From: an uncultured Pelosinus sp.
GTDB lineage: Bacteria > Bacillota > Negativicutes > Sporomusales > Acetonemataceae
DNA length: 37,118 nt
Direction: 5' to 3'
Assembly (NCBI GenBank): GCA_900542835.1
Contig: UQPB01000034.1
Coordinates: 1 to 37,118 of the forward strand
A program made the position numbers and the translations under genes. A model generated the notes under the pieces. The model did no database searches. It was not told where the DNA came from and saw nothing but the letters and a program-made list of their open reading frames with translations. Of this stretch, positions 8,610-15,824 are shown one piece after another; the stretch's first letter is position 1; every line of letters begins with the position of its first letter.

Positions 8610-8641
8610 AAAGATATTACGTTTCAGATGAGGTGGCGGAC

Positions 8642-9112
8642 ATGCCCAAACAGGCCGGAATCAAAATTGCGGCGGAAAACCGCAAGGCACGGCATGATTA
8701 TCATATCCATGAAACCTATGAGGCGGGCATTGTCCTTACCGGTACGGAAGTCAAATCACTGCGGGCGGGCAAAGCCAACCTCAAGGATAGCTATGGCAAG
8801 GTGGAAAGCGCGGAAGTGTTTCTGCATAATATGCACATCAGTCCTTATGAGCAAGGAAACCGGTTTAATCATGAGCCCTTGCGCAAGCGCAAGCTGCTGC
8901 TGCATAAAATGGAGATCAACAAGCTGATCGGCAAGGTTAAAGAAAAGGGATTTTCGCTGATCCCACTGAAAATCTATTTTACGCATGGCCTGGCTAAGGT
9001 GGAGCTGGCGCTGGCAACAGGCAAAAAGCTTTATGACAAACGCAACGACATGGCGGAACGTGACGCCAAACGGGAGATGGACCGGGCATTACGTGATCGC
9101 CAAAAAATGTAA
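8642..9112 (+). CDS. smpB: SsrA-binding protein SmpB
   Basis: SmpB binds the tRNA-like end of tmRNA and delivers it to stalled ribosomes, its C-terminal tail occupying the empty mRNA channel. The 156-residue protein opens with IKIAAENRKARHDYHI, the conserved family start. It contains GIVLTGTEVKSLRAGKANL and a Lys/Arg-rich tail ending in DRALRDRQKM. The ATG at 8642 was chosen over GTG 8633 because it gives the canonical N-terminus and stands at a normal distance from GAGGTGGCGG. The tmRNA gene follows immediately and has its own promoter, so both partners of trans-translation are adjacent. Confidence 0.96.
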   Translation: MPKQAGIKIAAENRKARHDYHIHETYEAGIVLTGTEVKSLRAGKANLKDSYGKVESAEVFLHNMHISPYEQGNRFNHEPLRKRKLLLHKMEINKLIGKVKEKGFSLIPLKIYFTHGLAKVELALATGKKLYDKRNDMAERDAKREMDRALRDRQKM

Positions 9113-9140
9113 TTGACATTTAAGGGCTATTTGTTATAAT
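9113..9140 (+). promoter_or_regulatory. SigA-type promoter of ssrA
   Basis: Perfect TTGACA (9113-9118) and TATAAT (9135-9140) are spaced by 16 bp, beginning directly after the smpB stop. Initiation near 9147 would give a leader of about 46 nt before mature tmRNA. That leader can form an 8-bp hairpin (9147-9154 with 9165-9172), presumably removed in 5' processing. Confidence 0.82.
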
Positions 9141-9192
9141 GAAAGCACTCCAGGGGTTCGTTTGCCTGGAGTACAACCGGCCCTCCATTTAT

Positions 9193-9536
9193 GGGGGCGT
9201 ACTGGTTTCGACAGGGGTAGTTGTGGCATCGATAGCGAGCCGGGGTTCCATTTGCCCGTCAATACGGTGGAAAATAGTAACTGCAAACGAAGATTACGCT
9301 TTAGCAGCTTAATGCTAACGTCCTACTCAGCTTAGCCCACGGGCCGGGATAGGACGTCATACAGTGGGATACCGAAGACCTTATTCTCGGCGGGTCTTGG
9401 GGAATTTTATCGAGATAGCGCCAGAGCAGTTTGTCAGTAAACGGCAAAGGCGCGAAATTTAAATTACTGACTGCGCTCGGAGAAGTCGTTGTAGCAATGC
9501 TTTTGGACAGGGGTTCGATTCCCCTCGCCTCCACCA
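9193..9536 (+). ncRNA. ssrA: Transfer-messenger RNA (tmRNA)
   Basis: This tRNA-mRNA hybrid releases stalled ribosomes and tags their unfinished proteins for proteolysis. The 5' end GGGGGCG pairs with CGCCTCC before the encoded ACCA 3' end. The 5' section has the typical CTGGTTTCGACAGGGG, and the 3' T-arm is the usual GGGGTTCGATTCCCC. The resume codon is GCA at 9283, and the internal frame to the TAA at 9310-9312 encodes ANEDYALAA, a tag ending in the usual LAA proteolysis signal. At 344 nt it has normal size for one-piece tmRNA. Confidence 0.97.
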
Positions 9537-9545
9537 AACAGCTAT

Positions 9546-9582
9546 AAATCCGAACCCCTTGATTTGGGGTTCGGATTTTGTT
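9546..9582 (+). terminator. Intrinsic terminator of ssrA
   Basis: Arms AATCCGAACCCC and GGGGTTCGGATT form a perfect 12-bp stem with a 7-base loop, followed by TTGTTTT. It starts 10 bp past the tmRNA CCA end. Confidence 0.92.
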
Positions 9583-10030
9583 TTATTACCGCCATTAATT
9601 TATTCACATCTTTTATAAATATAGATGTGTCTCTAAGTATAAGTTTGCTAAAAAGCAAGCTTATACTTATTTTTGTGTCATGATAAGTACTGTCTGTTTT
9701 TGTCGTAATACCGAACCGATTTCTTCCTGTAAAAAGTAAAAACAGGTAGCGTGCATGTTGTTTAAAGGTTAACTTTTGCGATTTATGAAAGGTTTTGATA
9801 GATTTAAAAAGAATTTACTTATGTCATTAATTAAAAAACTTATGACAAATATTGCGAGGTGTAATGAAGTGTTTTGATTACCGGGGAATATCTGATTGCC
9901 AGCAAGGGAGACAGGCCCGTTTGCAACCCGTGCTTGGAGGAATTGCGACAAAGAGCTTTTCCTGTTTTATAAAAGCGGGTAACAGAACTGATTTTTCGTA
10001 TATTTAAACAGGATTACTGGAGGAGCATTT
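9583..10030. other. AT-rich gene-free region upstream of the chemoreceptor gene
   Basis: The region is clearly richer in A+T than the preceding genes. It contains a small stem ACATC/GATGT (about 9606-9628) and a stronger hairpin at 9635-9675, with no recognisable gene. A 60-codon minus-strand ORF at 9769-9951 resembles nothing known and lacks a clear ribosome site. I found no second copy of the tmRNA 3' end that would mark an integration site, and no riboswitch I could name. A weak TTGCGA...TATAAA pair (9943-9973, 19-bp spacer) might be the chemoreceptor promoter. Confidence 0.4.
9635..9675 (+). terminator. Terminator-like hairpin in AT-rich intergenic DNA
   Basis: AAGTATAAG-T-TTGCT and AGCAA-G-CTTATACTT pair around an AAAA loop with only one mismatch, then ATTTTT. 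It lies about 50 bp behind the ssrA terminator with no gene between, so either it is a second barrier or it ends an unrecognised short RNA. Confidence 0.55.
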
Positions 10031-12088
10031 ATGATTAAGAATAATTTTAGTTTCAACATAACCAGTATTCGCATGCGTTTATTGATTGTTATACTGTCTA
10101 TTATGTTGATTTCTTTGGGCGTATTGACTGGGGTAAGCTACTATTTTTCAAGGCAGGCACTTTCTAAAAGCGTTGATGAGGTTGCGGCGGCAATCGGTAC
10201 AGATTACGCTAACCGTGTACAAGCCTCCACCAATGAATTTGTCATATTTGTAGAAGAATTGGCCAATAATCCCTATATTCGCAGCGGCAATGACCGGCAG
10301 CAAATTGTCAATACGTTGGCAGCTGCGATCAAGCGCAATGGCAAATTTACGGGTCTTAATTATGGCGATTTAAGTGGAAATGTGCTGCGGTCGCAAGGCG
10401 ATGTTGTATATATAGGTGATCGCGCGTACTACAAAAAAGCTGTCCAGACAAAGAAAATTGCCATGTCAGATCCGCTTATCGCAAAAGGTACGGGAAAAAT
10501 ATCACTGGCAATTGCGGTGCCTGTCATAGTAGATGGGAATTTGACCGGTATTCTGCAAGCTACTGTGCCGCTTGACAGCTTAAATGATATGGTGAAGGAT
10601 ATCAAGTTTAAAGACAGCGGCTTTGGCGTTATTGCAGCCAAATCAGGTATGGTTATTGCGAATGCCCGGCAGCCTGAACTAAATGGCAAACTAAGCCTGG
10701 TGGAAAAGAAGATTGCACCGGAATTAAAACTTGGCGTAGCAGAATTTGACGACAATTTGATAACGTCTTTCCAAACGGCTGTTGCCAGCGGAAAACAGAT
10801 GAAGGGCATACATACGTTTATTAACAAGGATATTCCTATGGTTAGCGTGTTTACACCAATTGAACTTCCCGGCGATCAACGCTGGATTATGATGATTACG
10901 GCTCCTGTAACGGAAGTTACTCACGAAATCGGTGTACTGAGCCTTATCCTGGTTGCCGCCTCAATCGTGTGCATCGTGTTAGGCGCAGTTGCGGTGGTGA
11001 TATTCAGCACCAAATTTACTCAGCCGATAACTAAGATTCGGGATGAATCAATCCTCTTAGCTGAGGGCGATCTTAGGATGAGAAAAATCACTGTTCAATC
11101 GCAGGATGAAGTCGGCCAGCTGGCTGAAGCCTTTGGTCAAATGGCGGATAAGCTGCGTAATTTAGTTACGCAGGTCCAAACTAAAGCCGAAACCGTTGCG
11201 GCCTCTAGTGAAGAGATGACTGCAAGTGCGCAGCAGTGTGCTGAGGTAACCAATCAAGTTGCCGGGGCGGTTTGCCGTATTGCCGATGGCTCTGAGCTGC
11301 AGGCGAATGCGGTAAATAGTATGGCGGATATTGTGCAGCAAATGTCGGCAGGCATCGAGCGTATCGCCGTTACCGGCAAGGAGATATCGGTGATTGCTGA
11401 AAATACGGCTAAGTCGACGACCGCCGGCCGCGAGACGATTGAACAAGCCAGAGAACAAATGCGGACTATTGGCGCCGGTTCCGAAACGGTACAAAATACA
11501 ATTGGCAATTTGGCACAGGGATCGCGCGAAATCAGGGAAATTGTTACGTTGATCTCTTCGATAGCTGGACAGACCAATCTGTTGGCTCTTAATGCTGCCA
11601 TTGAGGCGGCCAGAGCAGGAGAAGCAGGCCGGGGGTTTGCCGTAGTCGCTGAGGAAGTGCGGAAATTGGCGGAAGAGTCCAATCAGGCCGCCCAGAAAAT
11701 CGCGGAATTGATTCAGAAAAATGAGGCCGATATGAATCAAGCTATTGTTGCTACCCACGATAGCACCAATGGGGTTAAAACCGGGATTGAAGTGGTTGAA
11801 TCCGCCGGGGATACGTTTAAATCGATCGCTGATGCTGTCGACAGCCTATCAACGCAAATTCGCGGTATCATTGAAGCCATTGATCAGATTGCCGCCGGCA
11901 GTCATGGCCTGGTATCTTCTGTACAAAATGTTGATAAGGTCGCCAAAGAAAATGCTGCGGAAACGCAAAGCGTTTCCGCAGCGACGGAAGAGCAGTCTGC
12001 TTCTATGCAAGAAATTGCCGCTTCCAGTAAGGTGTTGGCAGATACGGCATCTGACCTTCAGTTAGCTGTGAAAAACTTTAAAGTATAA
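10031..12088 (+). CDS. Methyl-accepting chemotaxis protein (dCache-HAMP-MCP)
   Basis: This transmembrane chemoreceptor signals to CheA/CheW. In 685 residues it has a first membrane helix at about 17-38 and an extracytoplasmic double-Cache ligand domain at about 42-295 with the DRAYYKKAVQT segment usual for dCache. The second helix is at about 299-326, a HAMP domain at about 327-380, and the rest is a coiled-coil signalling domain. The hairpin tip reads TNLLALNAAIEAARAGEAGR, the near-invariant CheA-contact segment. No C-terminal CheR-docking pentapeptide is seen. The ATG follows CTGGAGGAG. The gene is more A+T-rich than the rnr-smpB block and stands alone; no ligand can be assigned from sequence. 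Confidence 0.94.
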   Translation: MIKNNFSFNITSIRMRLLIVILSIMLISLGVLTGVSYYFSRQALSKSVDEVAAAIGTDYANRVQASTNEFVIFVEELANNPYIRSGNDRQQIVNTLAAAIKRNGKFTGLNYGDLSGNVLRSQGDVVYIGDRAYYKKAVQTKKIAMSDPLIAKGTGKISLAIAVPVIVDGNLTGILQATVPLDSLNDMVKDIKFKDSGFGVIAAKSGMVIANARQPELNGKLSLVEKKIAPELKLGVAEFDDNLITSFQTAVASGKQMKGIHTFINKDIPMVSVFTPIELPGDQRWIMMITAPVTEVTHEIGVLSLILVAASIVCIVLGAVAVVIFSTKFTQPITKIRDESILLAEGDLRMRKITVQSQDEVGQLAEAFGQMADKLRNLVTQVQTKAETVAASSEEMTASAQQCAEVTNQVAGAVCRIADGSELQANAVNSMADIVQQMSAGIERIAVTGKEISVIAENTAKSTTAGRETIEQAREQMRTIGAGSETVQNTIGNLAQGSREIREIVTLISSIAGQTNLLALNAAIEAARAGEAGRGFAVVAEEVRKLAEESNQAAQKIAELIQKNEADMNQAIVATHDSTNGVKTGIEVVESAGDTFKSIADAVDSLSTQIRGIIEAIDQIAAGSHGLVSSVQNVDKVAKENAAETQSVSAATEEQSASMQEIAASSKVLADTASDLQLAVKNFKV

Positions 12089-12117
12089 TCGATTAATAAA
12101 GTAATATAGATAGAATT

Positions 12118-12166
12118 AAAAACCGCGAAATTGTCTGGCTTTGTGACGGACAGTTTCGCGGTTTTT
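12118..12166 (+). terminator. Intrinsic terminator after the chemoreceptor gene
   Basis: Arms AAAAACCGCGAAA and TTTCGCGGTTTTT, with an inner TTGTCTG/CGGACAG pairing, make a long stem followed by T's. The outer arm core AAAACCGCGAA is shared with the terminator at 19667-19708. Confidence 0.9.
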
Positions 12167-12307
12167 AAAATCCATTTGTTTATTTTGCCTCTGATGGTAT
12201 TTGAATTTTAAGATAGTAGTTGCTTTCCAGGAATTTACCAGGAGACGAACGAATAGAAGAGTAAGAGCAAGCATGAAACGATTTCCGGCGTTATGGGAGG
12301 TTACACT

Positions 12308-12799
12308 ATGCCTTGGTGTCCAAATTGTGGCGTGGAATATAGGCAAGGCTATAAAACCTGCATCGATTGTAAGCTTGATCTGGTGTCTGAACCAAGGCCA
12401 ATGGAGGAAACAAACGATGATGATGCCGGAGAGGCGCATCTGCTTTCGCTGACAGATCCATTGATGGCGGATATGATTGAAGCGCTGCTGATTTCCAACA
12501 AAATTCCTGTATTGAAGATGTTCAGACAGGCTGGCGGCTATTTAAACCTTTACATGGGTACAACAGCCTTTGGCGTAGATTTGTATGTACCTGCAAAGCT
12601 GCTGGAGGAAGCCAGGGAAATTGTTGAAAACAACCATCAACCGGTTACGGAAAGTGATCAAGAGATAGATGAGGAATACCAATACGATAACAACAAACGA
12701 AAAGATAGAGTCTGGGTAATTATACTGTTCTTTATTCCCGGCGTATTCTGGCTTGGGATTATTGTGCTGTTCTTTATTTATTTCGGCATGAGGCAATAA
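12308..12799 (+). CDS. Zinc-ribbon, DUF2007-like, single-helix membrane protein
   Basis: The 163-residue protein starts with a CxxC-x10-CxxC zinc ribbon (Cys4, 7, 18, 21). A middle domain (about 44-113) follows with the ISNKIPVLKM...FGVDLYVPAKLLEEAREIVENN pattern of DUF2007, a small fold likened to signal-transducing or binding modules. An acidic linker precedes one hydrophobic helix at about 140-158. It is probably anchored by its C-terminus with the ribbon and DUF2007 domain in the cytoplasm. ATG 12308 was preferred over ATG 12293 because GGGAGG then sits as a ribosome site 7 bp upstream. It follows the chemoreceptor terminator and has no operon partner. The function is unknown; the DUF2007 assignment is by pattern only. 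Confidence 0.75.
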   Translation: MPWCPNCGVEYRQGYKTCIDCKLDLVSEPRPMEETNDDDAGEAHLLSLTDPLMADMIEALLISNKIPVLKMFRQAGGYLNLYMGTTAFGVDLYVPAKLLEEAREIVENNHQPVTESDQEIDEEYQYDNNKRKDRVWVIILFFIPGVFWLGIIVLFFIYFGMRQ

Positions 12800-12894
12800 G
12801 AGCCGTATCGGCTCACCTGGCTGGCAGCCAGATGGAAAAAATCGGCCTGGCTGCGCTGTTGGCATTAATCAGTAAATGAGCAGAGGTAAAAATA

Positions 12895-12990
12895 TGACTC
12901 CGTGAACCTCCGTGCATTACTCTGTGTCCTCCGTGGAATGGTCGTATACCTTTTCCTCCCTCACGCCGGGCCTGTCTCCGTGGAATCGTT
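12895..12990. repeat. Dispersed repeat family A, fragment on the opposite strand
   Basis: Read on the minus strand, this segment gives an ACGATTCCACGGAGAC block, a GAGGGAGGAAAAGG block and then TTCCACGGAGGACACAGAG, in the same order as 206-292. A tail with AGAGTAATGCACGGAGG matches 17469-17526. It occupies most of the gene-free space between the DUF2007 gene and the MFS gene stop, and contains no ORF worth naming. Confidence 0.7.
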
Positions 12991-13075
12991 CTACTTTTGC
13001 TACCCCGCTTTAAATGGGTAAATGCAGAAAAATGATCAGCTCCCAAACGATCCGTTTGGCGTTATGGCGGCACGG

Positions 13076-14287
13076 TCAACTTGGCTGGCAGCCTGTCATG
13101 GGGCGGACAAGCCATTTAGCCGCTAGAAGCGATAGTGCGACTGCAATTGTCCAATAAATTGCATATGGACCGGCGAGATCATTGAGCGCATAGCTAAGCA
13201 CAGGCCCCAGGGCGGCGCCAATATCGATGGCAAAGGAGTACGCCGACATGAACAGCTTGGGCGGCGAGCAAGCTGCCACATCACAGGCAATTGCATCAAT
13301 GACAGTTGTAAGAACGGTTGCAGTCAGAAGAATGCCAATGATAAGCAGCAGCCAGGGAACGACAGGCATGGATAAAGTAATTAGCGAGAAACAGCCGGAA
13401 CTGAGCATAAGCGTCGCGACCAGCAGCCGGTGGCGGCCAAAGCGGCTATCCGATAGTTTGCCGAACCAAGGAGCCAGCCAGGGCTCCCAGCTCCAGCGCA
13501 ACGCCAGCAGCAGGCCTGCCAGTGGCGCGGCGCCGATCATGCTGCCGGATACAGAGAGTGGCAGGACATTATGTACTTGGATCAAATGGCTTAACGTGGC
13601 CGTGAATACGCCCTGATAGACCATAGCAATTATCAACCCCGTTAGCAGCGTCCACAGCACACTGGCATTAAAGAGGCGTGAAATGTTCTGACCCTTGTCG
13701 CTGCCCTGCGGCTGGCGGTTAGGACCAGACGGCAATTGGCGTGTAAAGGGTATTGCAAAACAGGTCATAACCCCAAATAGAATTGCCGTGGTTTCAATGC
13801 CATACCGTTCGGCTAAAAAGCCGCCGCCCAGCATGCCCAGCAAGCTCCCCAGACGGTAGAGCCCATTGTACATGCCCATATAATACCCCCGGTTATTGTC
13901 GGCAGATAGTTCAATGATGGTAAAATAAGCACCCAAGCGTAAAAACGTCCAGGCGATTCCCCAGATGCAGCGAAAGATGAGCCAAAGGGCAAACCCTTTT
14001 ATAAAGGCATAGGAAAGCGTTGTACCGATGGCCAATATGCCTGCCAGCACAACGCCGCTGCGATTGCTGATCTTGCCATAGAGCCAGCTGACCAGCGGAT
14101 TGAACGGCAGACGCACAATACGGTTGACTGACAATAAAATACCAACCTCCCACAGGGAGGCAAGACCAACTTCCTGCCAGTATATCGGCAAAACGATATA
14201 GAGCATTGAGTCGCCTAACAGACAGGCTGCTGTCAGTAAAGAAATGACAATGACCGCTTTTTTGTCTGGCTCCCTGTTCATGTCCAA
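13076..14287 (-). CDS. MFS transporter
   Basis: This is a 403-residue major facilitator superfamily permease with about 12 hydrophobic helices. The N-terminal half has the WEVGILLSVNRIVRLPFNPL helix and a KISNRSG loop after helix 2, resembling the MFS loop 2-3 motif; a GKLSDSRFGRHR loop occupies the equivalent place in the second half. Length and loop motifs fit drug/metabolite:H+ antiporters of the YfmO/multidrug type, but no substrate can be named. The start is TTG at 14287, with GGAGG 9 bp upstream; ATG at 14281 is an alternative with worse spacing. It is divergent from the LysR gene at 14417 across a short intergenic region, the usual sign that the LysR protein controls it. Confidence 0.88.
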   Translation of the reverse strand: MDMNREPDKKAVIVISLLTAACLLGDSMLYIVLPIYWQEVGLASLWEVGILLSVNRIVRLPFNPLVSWLYGKISNRSGVVLAGILAIGTTLSYAFIKGFALWLIFRCIWGIAWTFLRLGAYFTIIELSADNNRGYYMGMYNGLYRLGSLLGMLGGGFLAERYGIETTAILFGVMTCFAIPFTRQLPSGPNRQPQGSDKGQNISRLFNASVLWTLLTGLIIAMVYQGVFTATLSHLIQVHNVLPLSVSGSMIGAAPLAGLLLALRWSWEPWLAPWFGKLSDSRFGRHRLLVATLMLSSGCFSLITLSMPVVPWLLLIIGILLTATVLTTVIDAIACDVAACSPPKLFMSAYSFAIDIGAALGPVLSYALNDLAGPYAIYWTIAVALSLLAAKWLVRPMTGCQPS

Positions 14288-14381
14288 CGTGGTGATCCTC
14301 CCTAAATAGTTGAACTGGTATTCATTTCATGGTAATTTTAAATAAAGAAAATCGGATAGTAAAGCAAATCTATTCTGCAAT

Positions 14382-14402
14382 ATATATTGAATAATTCTAT
14401 AT
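14382..14402. promoter_or_regulatory. Possible LysR-type operator between the MFS and LysR genes
   Basis: An interrupted palindrome ATATA-N11-TATAT contains a T-N11-A core, as LysR-family operators do. It lies in the 129-bp divergent region, 15 bp before the LysR start. The sequence is AT-rich, so chance is a real possibility. Confidence 0.3.
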
Positions 14403-14416
14403 TTGGGGCTGAGTTT

Positions 14417-15307
14417 ATGTATGTTGCCGGCATTGAAGCGTTTTTAGCGATAATACAAACGCAAAATCTAAAAAAGGCGGCAGATGTGTTAAATCTGACC
14501 CAGGCTACTGTCAGTTACCGCTTGAAGGCGTTAGAGCAGGAACTGGGCGGCGTGCTTGTTGAGCGGGGAAAAGGGCTGCAAAGGATTAGCTTAACGCCTT
14601 TCGGAGAGGCTTTTGTCAGCATTGCTGAGCGCTGGGATAGCCTGAGACAGGATGTTGAGAAGCTGCGGGCTGCAGGTCCGCAGTTAACGCTTGTTATCGG
14701 CGGCTCAAATAGTCTGAACACGTATATTCTTCCACCGTTGTACCGGGCTCTGATTCAATATCGCCCCAGAATTCAGCTGCAATTTCGCACTCAGCATTCC
14801 CTGGAGCTTTGGGATATGATCGAACGGCGGGAGATTGATGTAGGCTTCGTAAAAATGGAACGGACGGTTCCTAACATAGACGTTGAGCCGTTCTATGTTG
14901 ATCAGTCTGTATTGATCAGGCCAGCAACCCCGCATGGCGGTGAATTGCTTCCCCTGCACCCGCTGCAATTACATGCAGCGGACGAAATTTATTTTAATTG
15001 GGGCCCCGATTTTGAAATCTGGCACAGCCGCTGGTGGGATCCGCTGCGACCTGCCTGCATTCCGGTGGATAATGCCGGACTGATTTTTTCGCTTATGCGA
15101 AGCCCGGAGCAATGGGCGGTCGTGCCTAAGTCGGTAGCTGATACCTTTGTCAAAACCGGACAGTTTGCAATCCAGCAGCTAATAGAGCCGCCGCCGGAGC
15201 GGGTCTGCTATAAAATTATGCACAGGCATGGCAGACCCGCAGCCCGCAAAAGTCTTTTGGTTTTGGAACGTTACATGACGGAATTATTCGGCAACAATCG
15301 AACATAA
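14417..15307 (+). CDS. LysR-family transcriptional regulator
   Basis: This DNA-binding regulator has 296 residues, a normal LysR length. The N-terminal winged helix-turn-helix spans about residues 1-60 (FLAIIQTQNLKKAADVLNLT, QATVSYRLKALEQELG). It is followed by the linker helix and a periplasmic-binding-protein-like effector domain from about 80 onward. ATG 14417 was chosen: it gives the typical LysR N-terminus and has GGGGCTGAG in front; a longer frame from 14387 is less likely. It is divergent from the MFS permease, which is its probable target. The inducer is unknown. Confidence 0.9.
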   Translation: MYVAGIEAFLAIIQTQNLKKAADVLNLTQATVSYRLKALEQELGGVLVERGKGLQRISLTPFGEAFVSIAERWDSLRQDVEKLRAAGPQLTLVIGGSNSLNTYILPPLYRALIQYRPRIQLQFRTQHSLELWDMIERREIDVGFVKMERTVPNIDVEPFYVDQSVLIRPATPHGGELLPLHPLQLHAADEIYFNWGPDFEIWHSRWWDPLRPACIPVDNAGLIFSLMRSPEQWAVVPKSVADTFVKTGQFAIQQLIEPPPERVCYKIMHRHGRPAARKSLLVLERYMTELFGNNRT

Positions 15308-15454
15308 AGCCTCTGGCGTTCAAGCAGCGGTAACTGGATGGGCATAAACGCTTGTCTTTTCACCGCCAGCCTCCTGCATAGCGATGTGTTAGCTGAGTAA
15401 AAAGGAGGATGGCTTTATTTAATTTGGATATGGGGCGCTCAGGATTATAAATCA

Positions 15455-15483
15455 TTGCTGTTTCTACATAAAAGTGATAAAAT
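15455..15483 (+). promoter_or_regulatory. SigA-type promoter of the glycine riboswitch-permease transcript
   Basis: TTGCTG (15455-15460) and TAAAAT (15478-15483) have a 17-bp spacer. Initiation near 15490 places the whole riboswitch in the leader. The rest of 15308-15530 shows no gene. Confidence 0.65.
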
Positions 15484-15530
15484 ACATAAATGTGATTGGT
15501 AACTGAATAGCGAATTTCGTATGAAGGTAA

Positions 15531-15676
15531 TGGGAGAGAGATTGTACAATCCGCCGAAGATGTTATGCTTTCAGGCAAAAGGACCGTTATTGGACGAAAC
15601 TCTGGAGAGCCTCAATTGAGCACCGAAGGAGCAAGCTGCGTTAGTGCAGCGAATCTCTCAGGTAAAAGGACAGAGC
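15531..15676 (+). promoter_or_regulatory. Tandem glycine riboswitch
   Basis: Two consecutive aptamers carry the conserved glycine-riboswitch words. The first is GGGAGAG ... CCGCCGAAG ... TTTCAGGCAAAAGGACC. The second is CTGGAGAGCC ... GCACCGAAGGAGCAAG ... TCTCTCAGGTAAAAGGAC. This is the Rfam glycine class, usually two cooperating aptamers before one expression platform. It precedes a CycA-type amino-acid permease rather than the glycine-cleavage genes. Two terminator-like hairpins lie between it and the permease, suggesting transcriptional control. Confidence 0.93.
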
Positions 15677-15693
15677 AACCAACTGTTGTATTT

Positions 15694-15731
15694 GAGGTCA
15701 AATTGTATAATTTGACCTCTTATCTATTTTT
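15694..15731 (+). terminator. Riboswitch expression platform, hairpin 1
   Basis: Perfect 11-bp arms GAGGTCAAATT and AATTTGACCTC enclose a 4-base loop, followed by a U-rich stretch (TTATCTATTTTT). The left arm region TTGAGG (15692-15697) can also pair with CCTCAA (15610-15615) in the 5' strand of aptamer 2. This is a plausible antiterminator when glycine is absent, and would make it an OFF switch. Confidence 0.6.
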
Positions 15732-15763
15732 AGAGGCCGGATTTAATCATTTGGCCTCTTTTT
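15732..15763 (+). terminator. Riboswitch expression platform, hairpin 2
   Basis: Arms AGAGGCC and GGCCTCT with a 14-base loop are followed by five T's. This is a second terminator in series before the permease, about 60 bp upstream of its start. Confidence 0.65.
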
Positions 15764-15824
15764 GCTTTTTTTCAAATCCAATTGGTGTAGGAAGCCAGAA
15801 CAAACTAGAAAGGGCGGAGTCTAT

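Noticed and set aside
9537..13075. Genomic island with att sites at ssrA
   Set aside because: No duplicate of the tmRNA 3' end and no integrase could be found by eye within the window.
15409..15452. 13-codon ORF (MALFNLDM...) after AAAGGAGG in the riboswitch promoter region
   Set aside because: The ribosome site touches the ATG with no spacing, and the frame ends before the promoter; likely chance.
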